NCBI GenBank assembly: GCA_947175385.1
Contig: CAMWMN010000002.1
Span: 1-57,355 of the forward strand
Length of the DNA stretch: 57,355 nucleotides
Reading direction: 5' to 3'
Source of the DNA: an uncultured Clostridia bacterium
GTDB lineage: Bacteria; Bacillota; Clostridia; Oscillospirales; Ruminococcaceae
A program made the translations under genes and the position numbers. Every line of letters begins with the position of its first letter. The first letter of the stretch is position 1. Positions 22,399-31,332 of the stretch are shown piece by piece. Under the pieces are notes generated by a model. It did not search any database and was not told the origin of the DNA. It saw only the letters and a program-made list of their open reading frames with translations.

Positions 22399-23058
22399 AT
22401 GATCAGGCAAATCCACAAAATTATGAAGAAAAAAGGTTTTACGCTGGTTGAGCTTATTGTGGTTATTGCTATAATCGGTGTGTTGGCGGCGATTCTCGTG
22501 CCCACCCTTATTGGAGTGGTGACGAAAGCGCGGGTGACTTCGGCGAATTCCACCGCCGCAGAAATTCGCAAGACGCTTAATAATTTTATGACAGACGCAG
22601 AAATCGATGGTTTTTGTATGAAGCAGACAAACGGAATTGTGGAGGTGTTTGACATCACCATAAATGGTGGCGTATGGGAATGCAGCTCTGCTTCCGACCC
22701 AAACAACTTCAACAAGCGCGGGGGGACTGAAATCGAATGGGGTAATGGCGGCGCCGCAAGTCAAAGTGTGTCCGGCGACCCGCGCGCGGGTATTACAAGC
22801 GGTGAGAAATATTTGTGCGTGTGGTTGGCAGACCGACTTCCGATGTTAGAGTGCGGCGCTATCGTGGCGGCATTTCGCGGTGGGAACTGCACATATGTGG
22901 CATATACTATTGATCAATCCGTAGCGATGAGTACGGGGGACTGTCCGCCGGTGACCGATGGCATACCCGCTGATACCTTTGAGTGGGACGGAAAAGTCCC
23001 CGGAATTTCGCCGACCGGACTTACGGTAGGCACTTCTCCGGTGATTCCGTGTGGCTGA
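22399..23058 (+). CDS. Prepilin, PilA-like (minor paralogue)
   Basis: The product is 219 aa. The leader ends KKKG, then FTLVELIVVIAIIGVLAAIL gives the peptidase site, Glu at +5 and the assembly helix. The outer part is like the 23493-24158 pilin: both have VTKARVTSA/VTKSRVTSA after the helix, a GTEIEWG/GTDIEWG motif and an end near PGISPT and VGTSP. It has ordinary codon use and extra cysteines, unlike its downstream sister. GGGAGG precedes the ATG. It is the last gene of the pilB-pilT unit, followed by the terminator at 23088-23125. Confidence 0.88.
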   Translation: MIRQIHKIMKKKGFTLVELIVVIAIIGVLAAILVPTLIGVVTKARVTSANSTAAEIRKTLNNFMTDAEIDGFCMKQTNGIVEVFDITINGGVWECSSASDPNNFNKRGGTEIEWGNGGAASQSVSGDPRAGITSGEKYLCVWLADRLPMLECGAIVAAFRGGNCTYVAYTIDQSVAMSTGDCPPVTDGIPADTFEWDGKVPGISPTGLTVGTSPVIPCG

Positions 23059-23087
23059 GTTTTAATTGACAATGTATAATGGACAAT

Positions 23088-23125
23088 AAAAAAATCTCCC
23101 CCCCCTTTTTGGGGGAGATTTTTTT
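23088..23125 (+). terminator. Terminator after the first PilA-like gene
   Basis: AATCTCCCCC and GGGGGAGATT form a strong stem ending in seven T. It isolates the next pilin gene as its own transcription unit. Confidence 0.9.
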
Positions 23126-23267
23126 GCTTTTCCTCATTTTATGAAAATTATTAGCGTTACACGAGTGAAAACGATTCCATTTTCGTTAAAATGCACAAAA
23201 ACTTTTCCCAAAAAGGAATGATTTTAACAAAAATGTGACTTTTGGCAATATTTTTTATAAAAACCCC

Positions 23268-23296
23268 TTGCAATTTCAAAACGGATGTAGTATAAT
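23268..23296 (+). promoter_or_regulatory. Sigma-A promoter of the major pilin gene
   Basis: TTGCAA (23268-23273) and TATAAT (23291-23296) with a 17-bp spacer. Transcription should start near 23303. Confidence 0.8.
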
Positions 23297-23302
23297 AAAA
23301 TC

Positions 23303-23492
23303 ACGGAAAGGGAAAGACGATAAAAACCGAAAACAAACTTCAAGAGAACGTACCAGAAAAGTGGTGAAGGTTTGAGGGGTGAGTTGGGGGTTCGAGTCGA
23401 CTGACCCGGGCGGTTCGCCCGATCCGTAATACTTTTGGATATTACCCCGCCGGGGTAATACATAATTAATTTTTTTATAGGAGGTCTTTACT
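23303..23492 (+). promoter_or_regulatory. Long leader of the major pilin gene
   Basis: The predicted untranslated leader is about 190 nt. It holds a GGGCG/CGCCC hairpin (23408-23420), a perfect 9-bp stem TATTACCCC/GGGGTAATA with a 3-nt loop (23440-23460), and a run of seven T at 23470-23476, 9 nt after the stem and before AGGAGG. The stem is too far from the T-run for a classic terminator; a stability element or weak attenuator is possible. No known riboswitch core was recognised. Confidence 0.45.
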
Positions 23493-24158
23493 ATGATAAA
23501 GAAACTTCAGGCTCTCAGAGCAAAAAAGGGCTTCACGCTCGTTGAGTTGATCGTTGTAATCGCTATCATCGGTGTACTTGCTGCGATCCTCGTTCCTACC
23601 CTGTTGGGTGTAGTTACCAAGTCCAGAGTTACATCTGCTGACTCTACCGCAAAGTCCATCAGAGATGTAATCACCGAGTTCTTGACCGATGCGGACACCG
23701 CAGGTTATGGAATGAAGTCTTCTTCTTCTACAACTCAGACGTTGAGCATTAAGGTAGACGCCGGTAAGTGGTCCGTAGATGCTGCTGATGCAGGTAATTT
23801 CAAGAAGGGCAATGGCACAGATATTGAGTGGGGCACTGCTGCTTCATCTGTTGACACATCTACCTCCCTGTCGGGCAACAAAAGTGCTGAAAAATTGCTT
23901 GCTTCTAAGCTTGCGAATCGTTTCCCCGATATGAAGACAGCTTCTATCGCAGCTTCTTTGAGAGGCGATGCGAACTGTGTAGCAGTTGCTTACACTGCTG
24001 ATGTAGGCACCGGTATTACTTTTGGCACCAATCTTCCTCAGTTGGGCTCTAATGGTGAGTGGGATTCAACCGTGTATGAATGGGATGGCAAGAATGCAGG
24101 CATCAGCCCGACTGATGGCTACATTGTAGGTACTTCTCCTAAGGTTGAAATCGGCTAA
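23493..24158 (+). CDS. pilA: Probable major type IV pilin PilA
   Basis: The 221-aa prepilin has a leader ending KKG, then FTLVELIVVIAIIGVLAAIL. The mature protein is rich in Ala, Ser, Thr and Gly, without cysteine, and ends VGTSPKVEIG. Four things point to the main structural pilin: its own strong promoter, a long leader, a perfect AGGAGG, and a strong terminator. The gene also uses T-ending codons for Ala, Ser, Pro and Val (GCT, TCT, CCT, GTA/GTT) far more than its neighbours, the sign of very high expression. The paralogue at 22399 shares the fold but not the codon bias. Confidence 0.9.
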   Translation: MIKKLQALRAKKGFTLVELIVVIAIIGVLAAILVPTLLGVVTKSRVTSADSTAKSIRDVITEFLTDADTAGYGMKSSSSTTQTLSIKVDAGKWSVDAADAGNFKKGNGTDIEWGTAASSVDTSTSLSGNKSAEKLLASKLANRFPDMKTASIAASLRGDANCVAVAYTADVGTGITFGTNLPQLGSNGEWDSTVYEWDGKNAGISPTDGYIVGTSPKVEIG

Positions 24159-24186
24159 TCTGATGTACGTAAAAGCGTAAAGCTTA

Positions 24187-24238
24187 AACACATTTTTTCC
24201 TCGGCGGCGGGTGTCGCCGAGGAATTATGTGTATTTTA
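24187..24238 (+). terminator. Terminator after pilA
   Basis: CCTCGGCG/CGCCGAGG (24199-24222) forms the core stem, extended by AACACAT with ATGTGT, and followed by ATTTTAT. Confidence 0.8.
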
Positions 24239-24306
24239 TCGAGGTTTTGTTTTTACAGTGCGGAGGCTTTGTAAAAACAAGGGCTTGAGATGAGGAGGTA
24301 CATATT

Positions 24307-25080
24307 ATGATAAAATATCTTCAAGGGCTAAAGCGGAAAAAAGGTTTTACGCTGGTGGAGCTGATTGTTGTTATCGCGATTTTGGCGGTGATGACAACGG
24401 TTATTCTGCTGAATATAGACAACAGGAGAACGCGTATAAAAACAGCAAATACGAATGCCTCTAATTTTTATGTGGCGATTCAATCGGCGTTTACGCGTTA
24501 TATGACCTATCCGGGGCAGCTTTCGCCGGTTTTCCGCGATAACCCGGCAACGCCGTATATGAAATACTACAAGGGCGCGAACGGAAATTATCCGTATGAC
24601 GCAGCAACTGCAGGAACACCCATTCCTATTACCAATGATAATTATCCGTCGCCATGCACCTTGTGCGTTGAGGTAAAGGTGGAGGGGAACAAGGTCGTGT
24701 ATGTCAACTGCGAAAACGGATCTGTCACAAACGTGGTCGCAAAGCCCGACTCGGACGATGGAAGCGAGTTCGGGCGGCTGCTTAAAATGGAAATCGAGAA
24801 GAGAGTAGAATACCAGAATGGGTATTACTACGCGAAAATCTCGTGTAATCCCAAATACAACAGTATGACAAATCAAATTGAGAAAATGGATACCGTAATC
24901 GTTGACTATGCCGCGTTTTCTTATGACAGGCTCAGCGGTAGCGATACAAGCAATTATACGTTCAGCAGTAATGACAATATTTTGCTGAATGGCGAAATAT
25001 GCGGTACTGCGGCACCCTCCACAGACAGGAACGGGAACAGCATCGCGAAAATCGGAGTCGCCGAAACATCATTATTATAA
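24307..25080 (+). CDS. Prepilin-like protein
   Basis: The product is 257 aa. The leader ends KKG, then FTLVELIVVIAILAVMTTVIL with Glu at +5. The helix is followed by RRTRIKTANTNASNFYVAIQ and an outer domain of about 190 residues unlike the two PilA-type proteins, with a pair of nearby cysteines (PCTLC). GAGGAGG lies about 7 nt before ATG. It is the last pilus gene of the cluster, ended by the stem at 25089-25120. It may be an alternative or minor pilin; its exact place in the fibre cannot be told. Confidence 0.8.
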   Translation: MIKYLQGLKRKKGFTLVELIVVIAILAVMTTVILLNIDNRRTRIKTANTNASNFYVAIQSAFTRYMTYPGQLSPVFRDNPATPYMKYYKGANGNYPYDAATAGTPIPITNDNYPSPCTLCVEVKVEGNKVVYVNCENGSVTNVVAKPDSDDGSEFGRLLKMEIEKRVEYQNGYYYAKISCNPKYNSMTNQIEKMDTVIVDYAAFSYDRLSGSDTSNYTFSSNDNILLNGEICGTAAPSTDRNGNSIAKIGVAETSLL

Positions 25081-25088
25081 AATAACGC

Positions 25089-25120
25089 TTTTGCGCCTTT
25101 GGAAAACCAAGGGCGCAAAA
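25089..25120 (+). terminator. Terminator at the end of the pilus cluster
   Basis: TTTTGCGCC...TTGG pairs with CCAAGGGCGCAAAA over 14 bp with one mismatch, followed by ATTATT. It lies directly before the flagellar promoter. Confidence 0.65.
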
Positions 25121-25158
25121 TTATTGTAAGAAAAAATCGGCAAAATTCGTAAATGCGC

Positions 25159-25185
25159 TAAAGTTTTTCAAATTTCGGACGATAA
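25159..25185 (+). promoter_or_regulatory. Sigma-28 (FliA/SigD) flagellar promoter
   Basis: TAAAGTTT (25159-25166), an 11-bp spacer and GACGATAA (25178-25185) match the sigma-28 consensus TAAAGTTT-N11-GCCGATAA at all but one position. No sigma-A pair lies nearby. It should start transcription about 60 nt before flgM and serve the whole late flagellar operon. Confidence 0.85.
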
Positions 25186-25249
25186 TATATACAGTGGATA
25201 GTGTGCAGAGCTATCAATCAATGACAAATAACTATAAGGTGGTGGCATT

Positions 25250-25513
25250 ATGGAGATTAAACGTATTGGCGGAATTATTCCCGCTTATAAGAACAATAAG
25301 GTTGGTACAACAAAAAAATCCAATGTTGCCGCATCGCCTAAAAATACCGACAGAGTTGAATTCGGGTTTTCCGCGCTGATTGACGCGGAAAAAGCCGCGA
25401 TCGCGCAGGACGTACGCGCGGACGCTGCCCCTAGGGAGCTTCTTGAGGCGGGCGAAACGGCGCAAAGCGGCATCGACAGCAGCGTTATCGCGGCTATGAT
25501 TTTCATGGGGTGA
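25250..25513 (+). CDS. flgM: FlgM-like anti-sigma-28 factor
   Basis: FlgM holds sigma-28 inactive until it is exported through the finished hook. This 87-aa product starts MEIKRIGGIIPAYKNNK, like FlgM starts (MKINRVGPYNPYK), followed by a flexible middle with a DRVEFGFSA segment. The C-terminal helix where FlgM binds sigma-28 is only weakly conserved, so the identification leans on position: first gene behind a sigma-28 promoter and directly before a FlgN-like gene and flgK, as in other Firmicutes. AAGGTGGTGG lies before ATG. Confidence 0.65.
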   Translation: MEIKRIGGIIPAYKNNKVGTTKKSNVAASPKNTDRVEFGFSALIDAEKAAIAQDVRADAAPRELLEAGETAQSGIDSSVIAAMIFMG

Positions 25514-25517
25514 TTTT

Positions 25518-26009
25518 GTGGAGCTTATGGACGAGGTTACGGCGCACGCCGTTATGCGGTGTCTGGAGATAGACGTGGATTTTTACCGCGATTTGTATGT
25601 GTTTCTGCTGAAAAAGCACTCCAAAATCATCGCGGACGATTTGGATTGGCTTACCGACTCGCTTAACGATGAGCAGGCGTTTCTGATGAAAAGCAAGTCC
25701 CTCGAGGATAAGCGGCTGGAGCTGTTTCGCGGGCTTGGTATCGAGGATAAGCGGCTTTCTGAGCTTGCCGAGATGTCGCCCGAGGAATATCGTGCGAAAA
25801 TCAAAATGCTCAGCGGGCAGCTTAACGAGCTTGTGGAAAATATCACCAATCTGAACGCGGAAACCACTGAGATGGTCAAGCGGAAACTGGATAATCAAAA
25901 GGAGCTTGTCGCCCGCGCCGGGATTATCGACAAGCCGGAAACTTACAATAAAAACGCGTCAAAGGTCGCGGGGGGGCAATCCGCCGCAAAAGCGTTTAAG
26001 CACATTTAG
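25518..26009 (+). CDS. FlgN-like flagellar export chaperone
   Basis: The 163-aa product is almost all helix, with a long coiled part (about 60-135) and a low-complexity Ala/Lys/Gly tail, the layout of FlgN, which guards FlgK and FlgL before export. The start is GTG, read 4 nt after the flgM stop with GGGGTGAT overlapping that stop, which suggests translational coupling. flgK follows 8 nt later. A second FlgN-like gene lies at 34317-34802, so the two may serve different substrates. Confidence 0.75.
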   Translation: MELMDEVTAHAVMRCLEIDVDFYRDLYVFLLKKHSKIIADDLDWLTDSLNDEQAFLMKSKSLEDKRLELFRGLGIEDKRLSELAEMSPEEYRAKIKMLSGQLNELVENITNLNAETTEMVKRKLDNQKELVARAGIIDKPETYNKNASKVAGGQSAAKAFKHI

Positions 26010-26017
26010 GAGGAAAT

Positions 26018-27568
26018 ATGCGACCTACATTTTTGGGATTTGAAGTTCAAAAGCGCACGCTGCAGATTGCGCAGAAAAATATCGATGTTACCGGAAACAA
26101 CGTTTCCAATATCAATACGCCGGGTTACACACGGCAGAGAGTGGATCTGTACGCGGATTATATCTCCAGTCAAGGCGACCCGCAGTGGACATCTAAGCGC
26201 AGTCAGCTTGGTATGGCAGGTCAGGGCGTAAACGCTTACGGCGTGTCGCAGATTCGCGATCAGTTCATTGATAAGCGGTATCGCGAGAACGTTGCGGTTG
26301 AGGCGGAAACCGAAACGAAGGTCGGAATCCTTACCGATATAGAGGATATTCTCGACAACTTTGAAACGGACGGCTTGCAGTATTACACGCAGCAGTTCTT
26401 TAACGCGCTTCAAGACTATTCCGGAAAAAAGCCCGATTCCAAGGACGTGGCGATTATCTGTGTAAATTCTGCAGTGAATCTTTGCCAGTTATTAAATACT
26501 TATGACACTGAACTCAAACAGGTTGAGGATACTTATGTGTCAGAGCTTCAAGATACCGTTGAGTATGTGAACAAGCTCCTCGATGAGATGAATACGCTGA
26601 ATCAGAAAATCGTCAAGGAGAAGTTCCATTATCCCGATGAATATGGTCCCAACGAACTTAATGACCAGATGAATCTCTATATCGATGAGCTTGCGACTTA
26701 CGGAAATATCGAGGTGGAGCATTTCGATGACGGTTCATACTCCATAAAGATGGGCGGCGTTACGGTTCTTGACGGTGAGGCAAACAAGACAAACCGCCTT
26801 ATAATGAAGGATTATGACAATTATGGTCAGGTAATTCTCGGATTTGAAAGCGGGCACGATTTGAATTTGCAGTCCGGTTCGCTTAAGGCTTATTTTGATA
26901 TGCTTAACGGAAACGGCGTTTACGCTACGGGACATCAGAACAGTGAATACGGAATCGCGTATTTCCGTTCGGCAATAAACGAGTTCGCACGGACGATCGC
27001 TAAGACGTTTAACGAGGCGAACGGCGCGGATTTTGACGATTTCCGCAAGATGTTCGAGCCGGCAACCGAGGACGCGCTTATCACGGCGGGAAATATCCGC
27101 GTGTCGAAAGCGTGGACGGAAGATCCGACAATGATCGGAAAGGTACGTAAGCTCGATGATGAAACGGGGCTTTACGTGTATGGTTACGACCAGAAAGAGC
27201 AAGTAATTAACGGCAAGGTTACGCTGCAGAACACCAATGTTCTGTACCTCATTTCGCAGTTCGACAATAAATCGATCAAATTCGGCAACGCTCATGATTT
27301 CGAGGGTAGCATTAACGAATATATTTCGTTCATCTCCAACCGTCTGGGGCAGAAAATCCAATACGAAGCGGGACGCAACGACACGGCTATAAATACCGTG
27401 GACGGACTGTTGGACGCGCGTGATGATATTTCGGCGGTTCAAATTGATGAGGAGGGCGTAAATATGCTGAACTATCAGAAGTGGTATAACGCCTCTTCGC
27501 GTTTGGTGACGGCACTGGACGATTTGCTCGATAAGCTCATCAACGGCACGGGCAGAGTTGGATTATAA
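26018..27568 (+). CDS. flgK: Flagellar hook-associated protein 1 FlgK
   Basis: FlgK forms the first hook-filament junction ring. The product is 516 aa. The N-terminal D0/D1 part has LQIAQKNIDVTGNNVSNINT and PGYTRQRV, the typical rod/hook/HAP signature. The C-terminal D0 part has EEGVNMLNYQKWYNASSRLV and LDDLLDKLINGTGRVGL. The middle is species-specific. AGGAGG is 6 nt before ATG. It is followed by repeat copy D and flgL. Confidence 0.95.
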   Translation: MRPTFLGFEVQKRTLQIAQKNIDVTGNNVSNINTPGYTRQRVDLYADYISSQGDPQWTSKRSQLGMAGQGVNAYGVSQIRDQFIDKRYRENVAVEAETETKVGILTDIEDILDNFETDGLQYYTQQFFNALQDYSGKKPDSKDVAIICVNSAVNLCQLLNTYDTELKQVEDTYVSELQDTVEYVNKLLDEMNTLNQKIVKEKFHYPDEYGPNELNDQMNLYIDELATYGNIEVEHFDDGSYSIKMGGVTVLDGEANKTNRLIMKDYDNYGQVILGFESGHDLNLQSGSLKAYFDMLNGNGVYATGHQNSEYGIAYFRSAINEFARTIAKTFNEANGADFDDFRKMFEPATEDALITAGNIRVSKAWTEDPTMIGKVRKLDDETGLYVYGYDQKEQVINGKVTLQNTNVLYLISQFDNKSIKFGNAHDFEGSINEYISFISNRLGQKIQYEAGRNDTAINTVDGLLDARDDISAVQIDEEGVNMLNYQKWYNASSRLVTALDDLLDKLINGTGRVGL

Positions 27569-27594
27569 CTTAAGTCATCGTTATGGTATCTAAG

Positions 27595-27694
27595 GAAATT
27601 CGCGAAAGCGAGGCGCCTTGTCGCAGTGAAACGGAGACAAGGCAGCTCGGCTAGGCGAACGGAGCGCAGCGGAGTGAGACGTTTCGCGAATTTC
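27595..27694 (+). repeat. Branched palindromic element, copy D (flgK-flgL gap)
   Basis: The outer stem is a perfect 13-bp repeat, GAAATTCGCGAAA (27595-27607) and its complement at 27682-27694. The first inner arm starts GCGAGGCGCCTTGTC and pairs with GACAAGGC, closing with AGCTCGGCTAG. The second arm is poorly formed here: GCGAACG could pair with CGTTTCGC only by competing with the outer stem. Then 22 nt with AATAAGGGG lead to the flgL start. Just before it, TTATAACTTAAGTCATCG resembles the companion module and overlaps the flgK stop. Confidence 0.75.
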
Positions 27695-27716
27695 AAATTG
27701 AAATAAGGGGTAACAA

Positions 27717-29912
27717 ATGAGAATTACAAATTCTACCATTTTACGCGGATATAACCGCGATTTGAACCGCATACTAAGTCTTAAAAACGCGACGGAGCAT
27801 CGAATTACTACCAACAGACGCTTCTCTCGCGCTTCGGAGTCTCCGTTGGCGGCGGCTAAGGCGCTTACCGTGCGTAAGTCGCTTTACTATAACGAGCAGT
27901 ACACCGAGAACCTCAAGACTGCCAACGAGTTCTACACCGAGGCGGAAACTTCCCTGCTTCAGGTATCCGAGAAGATGGCGCAAATCAGCGAAACGATTGT
28001 CGCGGCTTGCAACACCACCAAGGATATCGTAGACTACAATATCTACGCGCAGCAGTTGGAAACCAGTGCGCGTGAGCTTTGCGCGATTTTCAACACCGAT
28101 TCCGCAGGGCGTACCATTTTCGGCGGCGAGAGCAACGATTCGATGCCGTTCGCGATTCTGGACGACTCTTCGGGAAGCGCTGCTACGGTTACATATCACG
28201 GAATCCCGGTGAATGCGATGAGCGATTACAGGGAATTCCCCTACTCGGCGAACGTCAATCTCGACATCGGACTGGGAATGGTTACCAACCAGAGCACTCA
28301 CGAAATCGATGACGCATCGGTTCTGCGTATTTCGTTCAACGGAGCAAAGGTTTCGGGCTGCGGCGCGGAATACGGCGTGGCAGATATCGACCTTTCGAGC
28401 GTTCAGAAGAACAGGACTTACAGCTTAGATGTATACGCGGGCAACGTCAAGAAAACGATTAATTTCGTGTGCAGCGGCGAAACCAATGCCGAAAAAGTGG
28501 CTCAGATAAATGCAGAGCTGGACAAGGAGTTTGCCAAGACAAAGGCTTACGGTGAACCTATTCCGCATATGGACGAACAGGGTGTGATTTATCTTGCGGA
28601 TTACGATGACGGCAACTTCACACCCGTTGAGAATGGCATTTGCAGCGTGGTAAACAACGAATACGCAAAGCGCACCAGTAAGGTGACTGTGGATAACGAT
28701 TCGGGATATACCAACAAGTTTAAGGTGAATGTTGAATCCTTGACTGAGGGGCAGACCTACACGCTTGATGTTACCGTGGGCGATACGAAAAAGACCATCA
28801 GTTTTGTTGCGGCTGTGGAAAGCGATGCTTTGGAGCGCGACAAGCTGACGATTGAGAATATCCAGAGCGCGTTGAACGAAGCGTTCCCGGGCGAGGACGT
28901 TTCCATTTCCAAGTCGGGAATCACCAAGGGAATCATTTCCGCGGAGGGCAAAAACGTCAAGGTTCTGGTTCACGACCCTATGGGCGATGTCGCGAGAAAC
29001 ACCGTGAACATCAGCTCCACTTCGCAGGACAAGATTAACCTCAAGGCACTGAAGGACGGTGAAACATATAAATTCTGTGCGACAGTTAATGGTAAATCTG
29101 CAGATATAGAGTTTACGGCTGGCGCAGATGCGAACGTGACCGCAGCAAATATTAAGACAGCGCTGCAAGCAAACACCGCTTTCACAGGAATGACTTTTGA
29201 TGTTTCGACAAGCGGCGACAAGATTGGTACAATCGCTACGGGCGGAAATCCCGTTTCGATTGCGAAGACAAGTGATTCCAATTCCGTTTCTGTATCGAGC
29301 TTCCCTACCTACTCCATTGATGCAAACAGTGCTATTGATGGTGTGACATATAAGCTCAAGGTAATGTACGGCACCTCTGTAAGGGATATAGAATTTACGG
29401 GCGGCGCAGACAAGGACGAGACCATCGCGAATATCAACAAAGCTCTGGAGAACGCGTTCGGTACGGGTGCTCCGACTGTTGCGGATGATGGCAAGATTAC
29501 CGCGGGAGATACGGCAGTGGTTTTGTCCAACTCCGTTGACACGGAGAAATCGGTTGTCGAGCGCGAGAGAATCTACTCGAATAATTACATTCAGCTTACA
29601 TTGGACGCGGCGAGAGCGCTCCGCAATGGCGACATCGGCTACGCAAACGGCTGCCTTGACAGAATCGCCACAGCAAAGGAGAATCTGTTGGCGGAAATTG
29701 CGGATATGGGCTGCAACGAGGAATTTATTGATTTTAATCTCACGCGAATCACCACACGCTCCGAGAACCTCAGCGAGCGTCAGAACGACCTCGAAGTTGT
29801 GGACGCAAAGAAAGAAATCACTCTGTGGAAAACCTATGAGGCAATGTATAATGCTTGCTTGCAGATGTCAAGCTCGGTAGTTCCGAACAGCATTTTCAAT
29901 TATATAAAGTAA
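27717..29912 (+). CDS. flgL: Flagellar hook-associated protein 3 FlgL, oversized with four internal repeats
   Basis: FlgL links FlgK to the flagellin filament. The ends are typical: N-terminus MRITNSTILRGYNRDLNRI with the flagellin-like helical D0/D1 (1-150), and C-terminus from about 625 with SERQNDLEVVDAKKEI and MYNACLQMSSSVV. At 731 aa it is more than twice the usual length of about 300. The extra part (about 230-615) has four divergent repeats of 80-100 residues, each with TYxLxVxxGxxKKxIxFxxG followed by a helix like IxNINxALExAF. They resemble the flagellin IN motif and should form surface-exposed domains of the junction. It lies 22 nt behind element copy D. Confidence 0.9.
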   Translation: MRITNSTILRGYNRDLNRILSLKNATEHRITTNRRFSRASESPLAAAKALTVRKSLYYNEQYTENLKTANEFYTEAETSLLQVSEKMAQISETIVAACNTTKDIVDYNIYAQQLETSARELCAIFNTDSAGRTIFGGESNDSMPFAILDDSSGSAATVTYHGIPVNAMSDYREFPYSANVNLDIGLGMVTNQSTHEIDDASVLRISFNGAKVSGCGAEYGVADIDLSSVQKNRTYSLDVYAGNVKKTINFVCSGETNAEKVAQINAELDKEFAKTKAYGEPIPHMDEQGVIYLADYDDGNFTPVENGICSVVNNEYAKRTSKVTVDNDSGYTNKFKVNVESLTEGQTYTLDVTVGDTKKTISFVAAVESDALERDKLTIENIQSALNEAFPGEDVSISKSGITKGIISAEGKNVKVLVHDPMGDVARNTVNISSTSQDKINLKALKDGETYKFCATVNGKSADIEFTAGADANVTAANIKTALQANTAFTGMTFDVSTSGDKIGTIATGGNPVSIAKTSDSNSVSVSSFPTYSIDANSAIDGVTYKLKVMYGTSVRDIEFTGGADKDETIANINKALENAFGTGAPTVADDGKITAGDTAVVLSNSVDTEKSVVERERIYSNNYIQLTLDAARALRNGDIGYANGCLDRIATAKENLLAEIADMGCNEEFIDFNLTRITTRSENLSERQNDLEVVDAKKEITLWKTYEAMYNACLQMSSSVVPNSIFNYIK

Positions 29913-30008
29913 ATTAAAATAGGGCTGCGTAGAATTTGCGGGATCCGAAAATTCCGTATTTGAAATGGATTGCCGCGGCTCTAGGATTAATACACAGGAG
30001 GTGTTTTG

Positions 30009-30632
30009 ATGATTCCCAATTTACTTCAGATTACCACGATTCCGATTCAAATCGAGATCAAGGTAACAAACGCCAAATATCAGCCCGTTGAGGGCGACCA
30101 TCAGCCGAAAGTCAACATTACCACCAAAAACGGCGAATATGTTATGCAGGCTGAGCCGCTTAAGCTCAATATTGACACCTACCGCGCAAGGAGCAGCCTG
30201 GGCTATGGCAATATGACTGACGGCGATGTTATGGCGCAAAAGGCTTCCGAGGGGTGGAAGATCGCGTTTCAGGGCACGGCGAAGATTGCTTCCGAGGGCG
30301 ACCAGCTTGCTCGCGGAGTAAAGCCGAGTGAAATCGCGATAAACAACGCAAGAGCGGGCGCAACGGTGGAAACCATTATGGAGTTCCTTCCCAAAGAGGG
30401 CGCAGATGTAACCTTTGATGAGGGCAAGCTCAACATCGAATATCAGATGGGAGAGCAGGATATTGACTGGGATATTACAAGTCAGCTTCCGATGGAGTTT
30501 ATCCCCGGCAGCGTGGAGCTTATTATCCACGACAGACCGCGCGTGGAAATCGAGTACATCGGCGACCCGATTTATGTTCCGCCAAGCGCGAATCCGAATT
30601 ATGAGCCGCCGTTATTGGATATAAAGGGTTGA
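30009..30632 (+). CDS. DUF6470 (YviE-like) protein
   Basis: The 207-aa protein matches the family found between flgL and fliW in many Firmicutes (B. subtilis YviE). It begins MIPNLLQITTIPIQIEI, has SLGYGNMTDGDVMA in the middle and a Pro-rich end with YVPPSANPNYEPP. Its function is not established; its constant place suggests a link to flagellar assembly or to FliW/CsrA control. The start is the ATG at 30009 with AGGAGG 7 nt upstream, preferred over the TTG one codon earlier. fliW follows 4 nt after the stop. Confidence 0.85.
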   Translation: MIPNLLQITTIPIQIEIKVTNAKYQPVEGDHQPKVNITTKNGEYVMQAEPLKLNIDTYRARSSLGYGNMTDGDVMAQKASEGWKIAFQGTAKIASEGDQLARGVKPSEIAINNARAGATVETIMEFLPKEGADVTFDEGKLNIEYQMGEQDIDWDITSQLPMEFIPGSVELIIHDRPRVEIEYIGDPIYVPPSANPNYEPPLLDIKG

Positions 30633-30636
30633 TAAA

Positions 30637-31095
30637 ATGAATATAGAAACAAGAGATTTTGGCGAAGTTGAGATTGACGAGAGCACGATAATCACCGTTC
30701 CGAGCGGGATTCTGGGATTTGAGGACGTAAAGCGTTACACGTTATTAAGTCCGTTGGGGGAGGATACGTTCCCTATGTGGCTTCAGGCGGTGGACAGCAC
30801 GGAGCCGTGCTTTGTGGTTTATGACCCGATGCTGATTTATTCCGATTATCGTTTCGAGATAAGCGATGAGGAGCAGGCGGAGCTTAAGATTGACGAGAAC
30901 ACGCCTTACCGTTGTATTGCCGTGGCAATAGTTCCCGACAACTACAAGGAAACCACAATAAATCTCCGCTGCCCGATCGTCATCAACACGCGTGACAACA
31001 TTGCCGCGCAGATAATGCTTGAGGATTACGATTTCAAGTATCCCGTCTATTCCCCAAACAATTCTGAGCCGGACAATTCCGAGAAGGGAGCGTAA
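30637..31095 (+). CDS. fliW: Flagellar assembly factor FliW
   Basis: FliW binds either flagellin or CsrA. When flagellin is exported, freed FliW binds CsrA and lifts its block on flagellin translation. The 152-aa product has the usual start with FGEVEI, the [16 protein letters not shown] block and [13 protein letters not shown]. The stop is 1 nt before the csrA ATG, so the pair is translated together. The flagellin gene it would act on is not in this window. Confidence 0.95.
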   Translation: MNIETRDFGEVEIDESTIITVPSGILGFEDVKRYTLLSPLGEDTFPMWLQAVDSTEPCFVVYDPMLIYSDYRFEISDEEQAELKIDENTPYRCIAVAIVPDNYKETTINLRCPIVINTRDNIAAQIMLEDYDFKYPVYSPNNSEPDNSEKGA

Positions 31096-31096
31096 T

Positions 31097-31330
31097 ATGC
31101 TCGTTGTAACTCGTAAGCCCGGCGAAAGCATTCTGGTGTCCGACAATATTGAGATTTCGGTGCTGGAGATTTCCAAGGACAAGGTGAAAATCGGAATTAA
31201 TGCTCCAAAAGAGGTAAAGATCGTAAGAAGTGAGCTTAAAACGCTGCGTCAGACAAACGAACAAGCGGCGGCTTCCACACGTGGAATCAAGCAGCTTCTG
31301 AATGATACACAGAAACGGGAGGAGAGGTAA
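31097..31330 (+). CDS. csrA: Carbon storage regulator CsrA
   Basis: CsrA is a dimeric RNA-binding protein that blocks translation at GGA sites. The 77-aa product has [20 protein letters not shown], the strand [16 protein letters not shown], and a C-terminal tail longer than in E. coli, as is usual in Firmicutes where the tail takes part in FliW binding. GGGAG lies upstream of the ATG at 31097. It is coupled to fliW, and fliD starts 2 nt after its stop. Confidence 0.95.
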   Translation: MLVVTRKPGESILVSDNIEISVLEISKDKVKIGINAPKEVKIVRSELKTLRQTNEQAAASTRGIKQLLNDTQKREER

Positions 31331-31332
31331 CT

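Noticed and set aside
21472-22764. 430-codon minus-strand frame opposite pilT and a prepilin gene
   Set aside because: It covers parts of two certain genes and the gap between them; composition is histidine- and arginine-rich, as in shadow frames.
23303-23492. Riboswitch-controlled terminator before pilA
   Set aside because: The stable stem is 9 nt from the T-run, too far for intrinsic termination, and no aptamer core is recognised.
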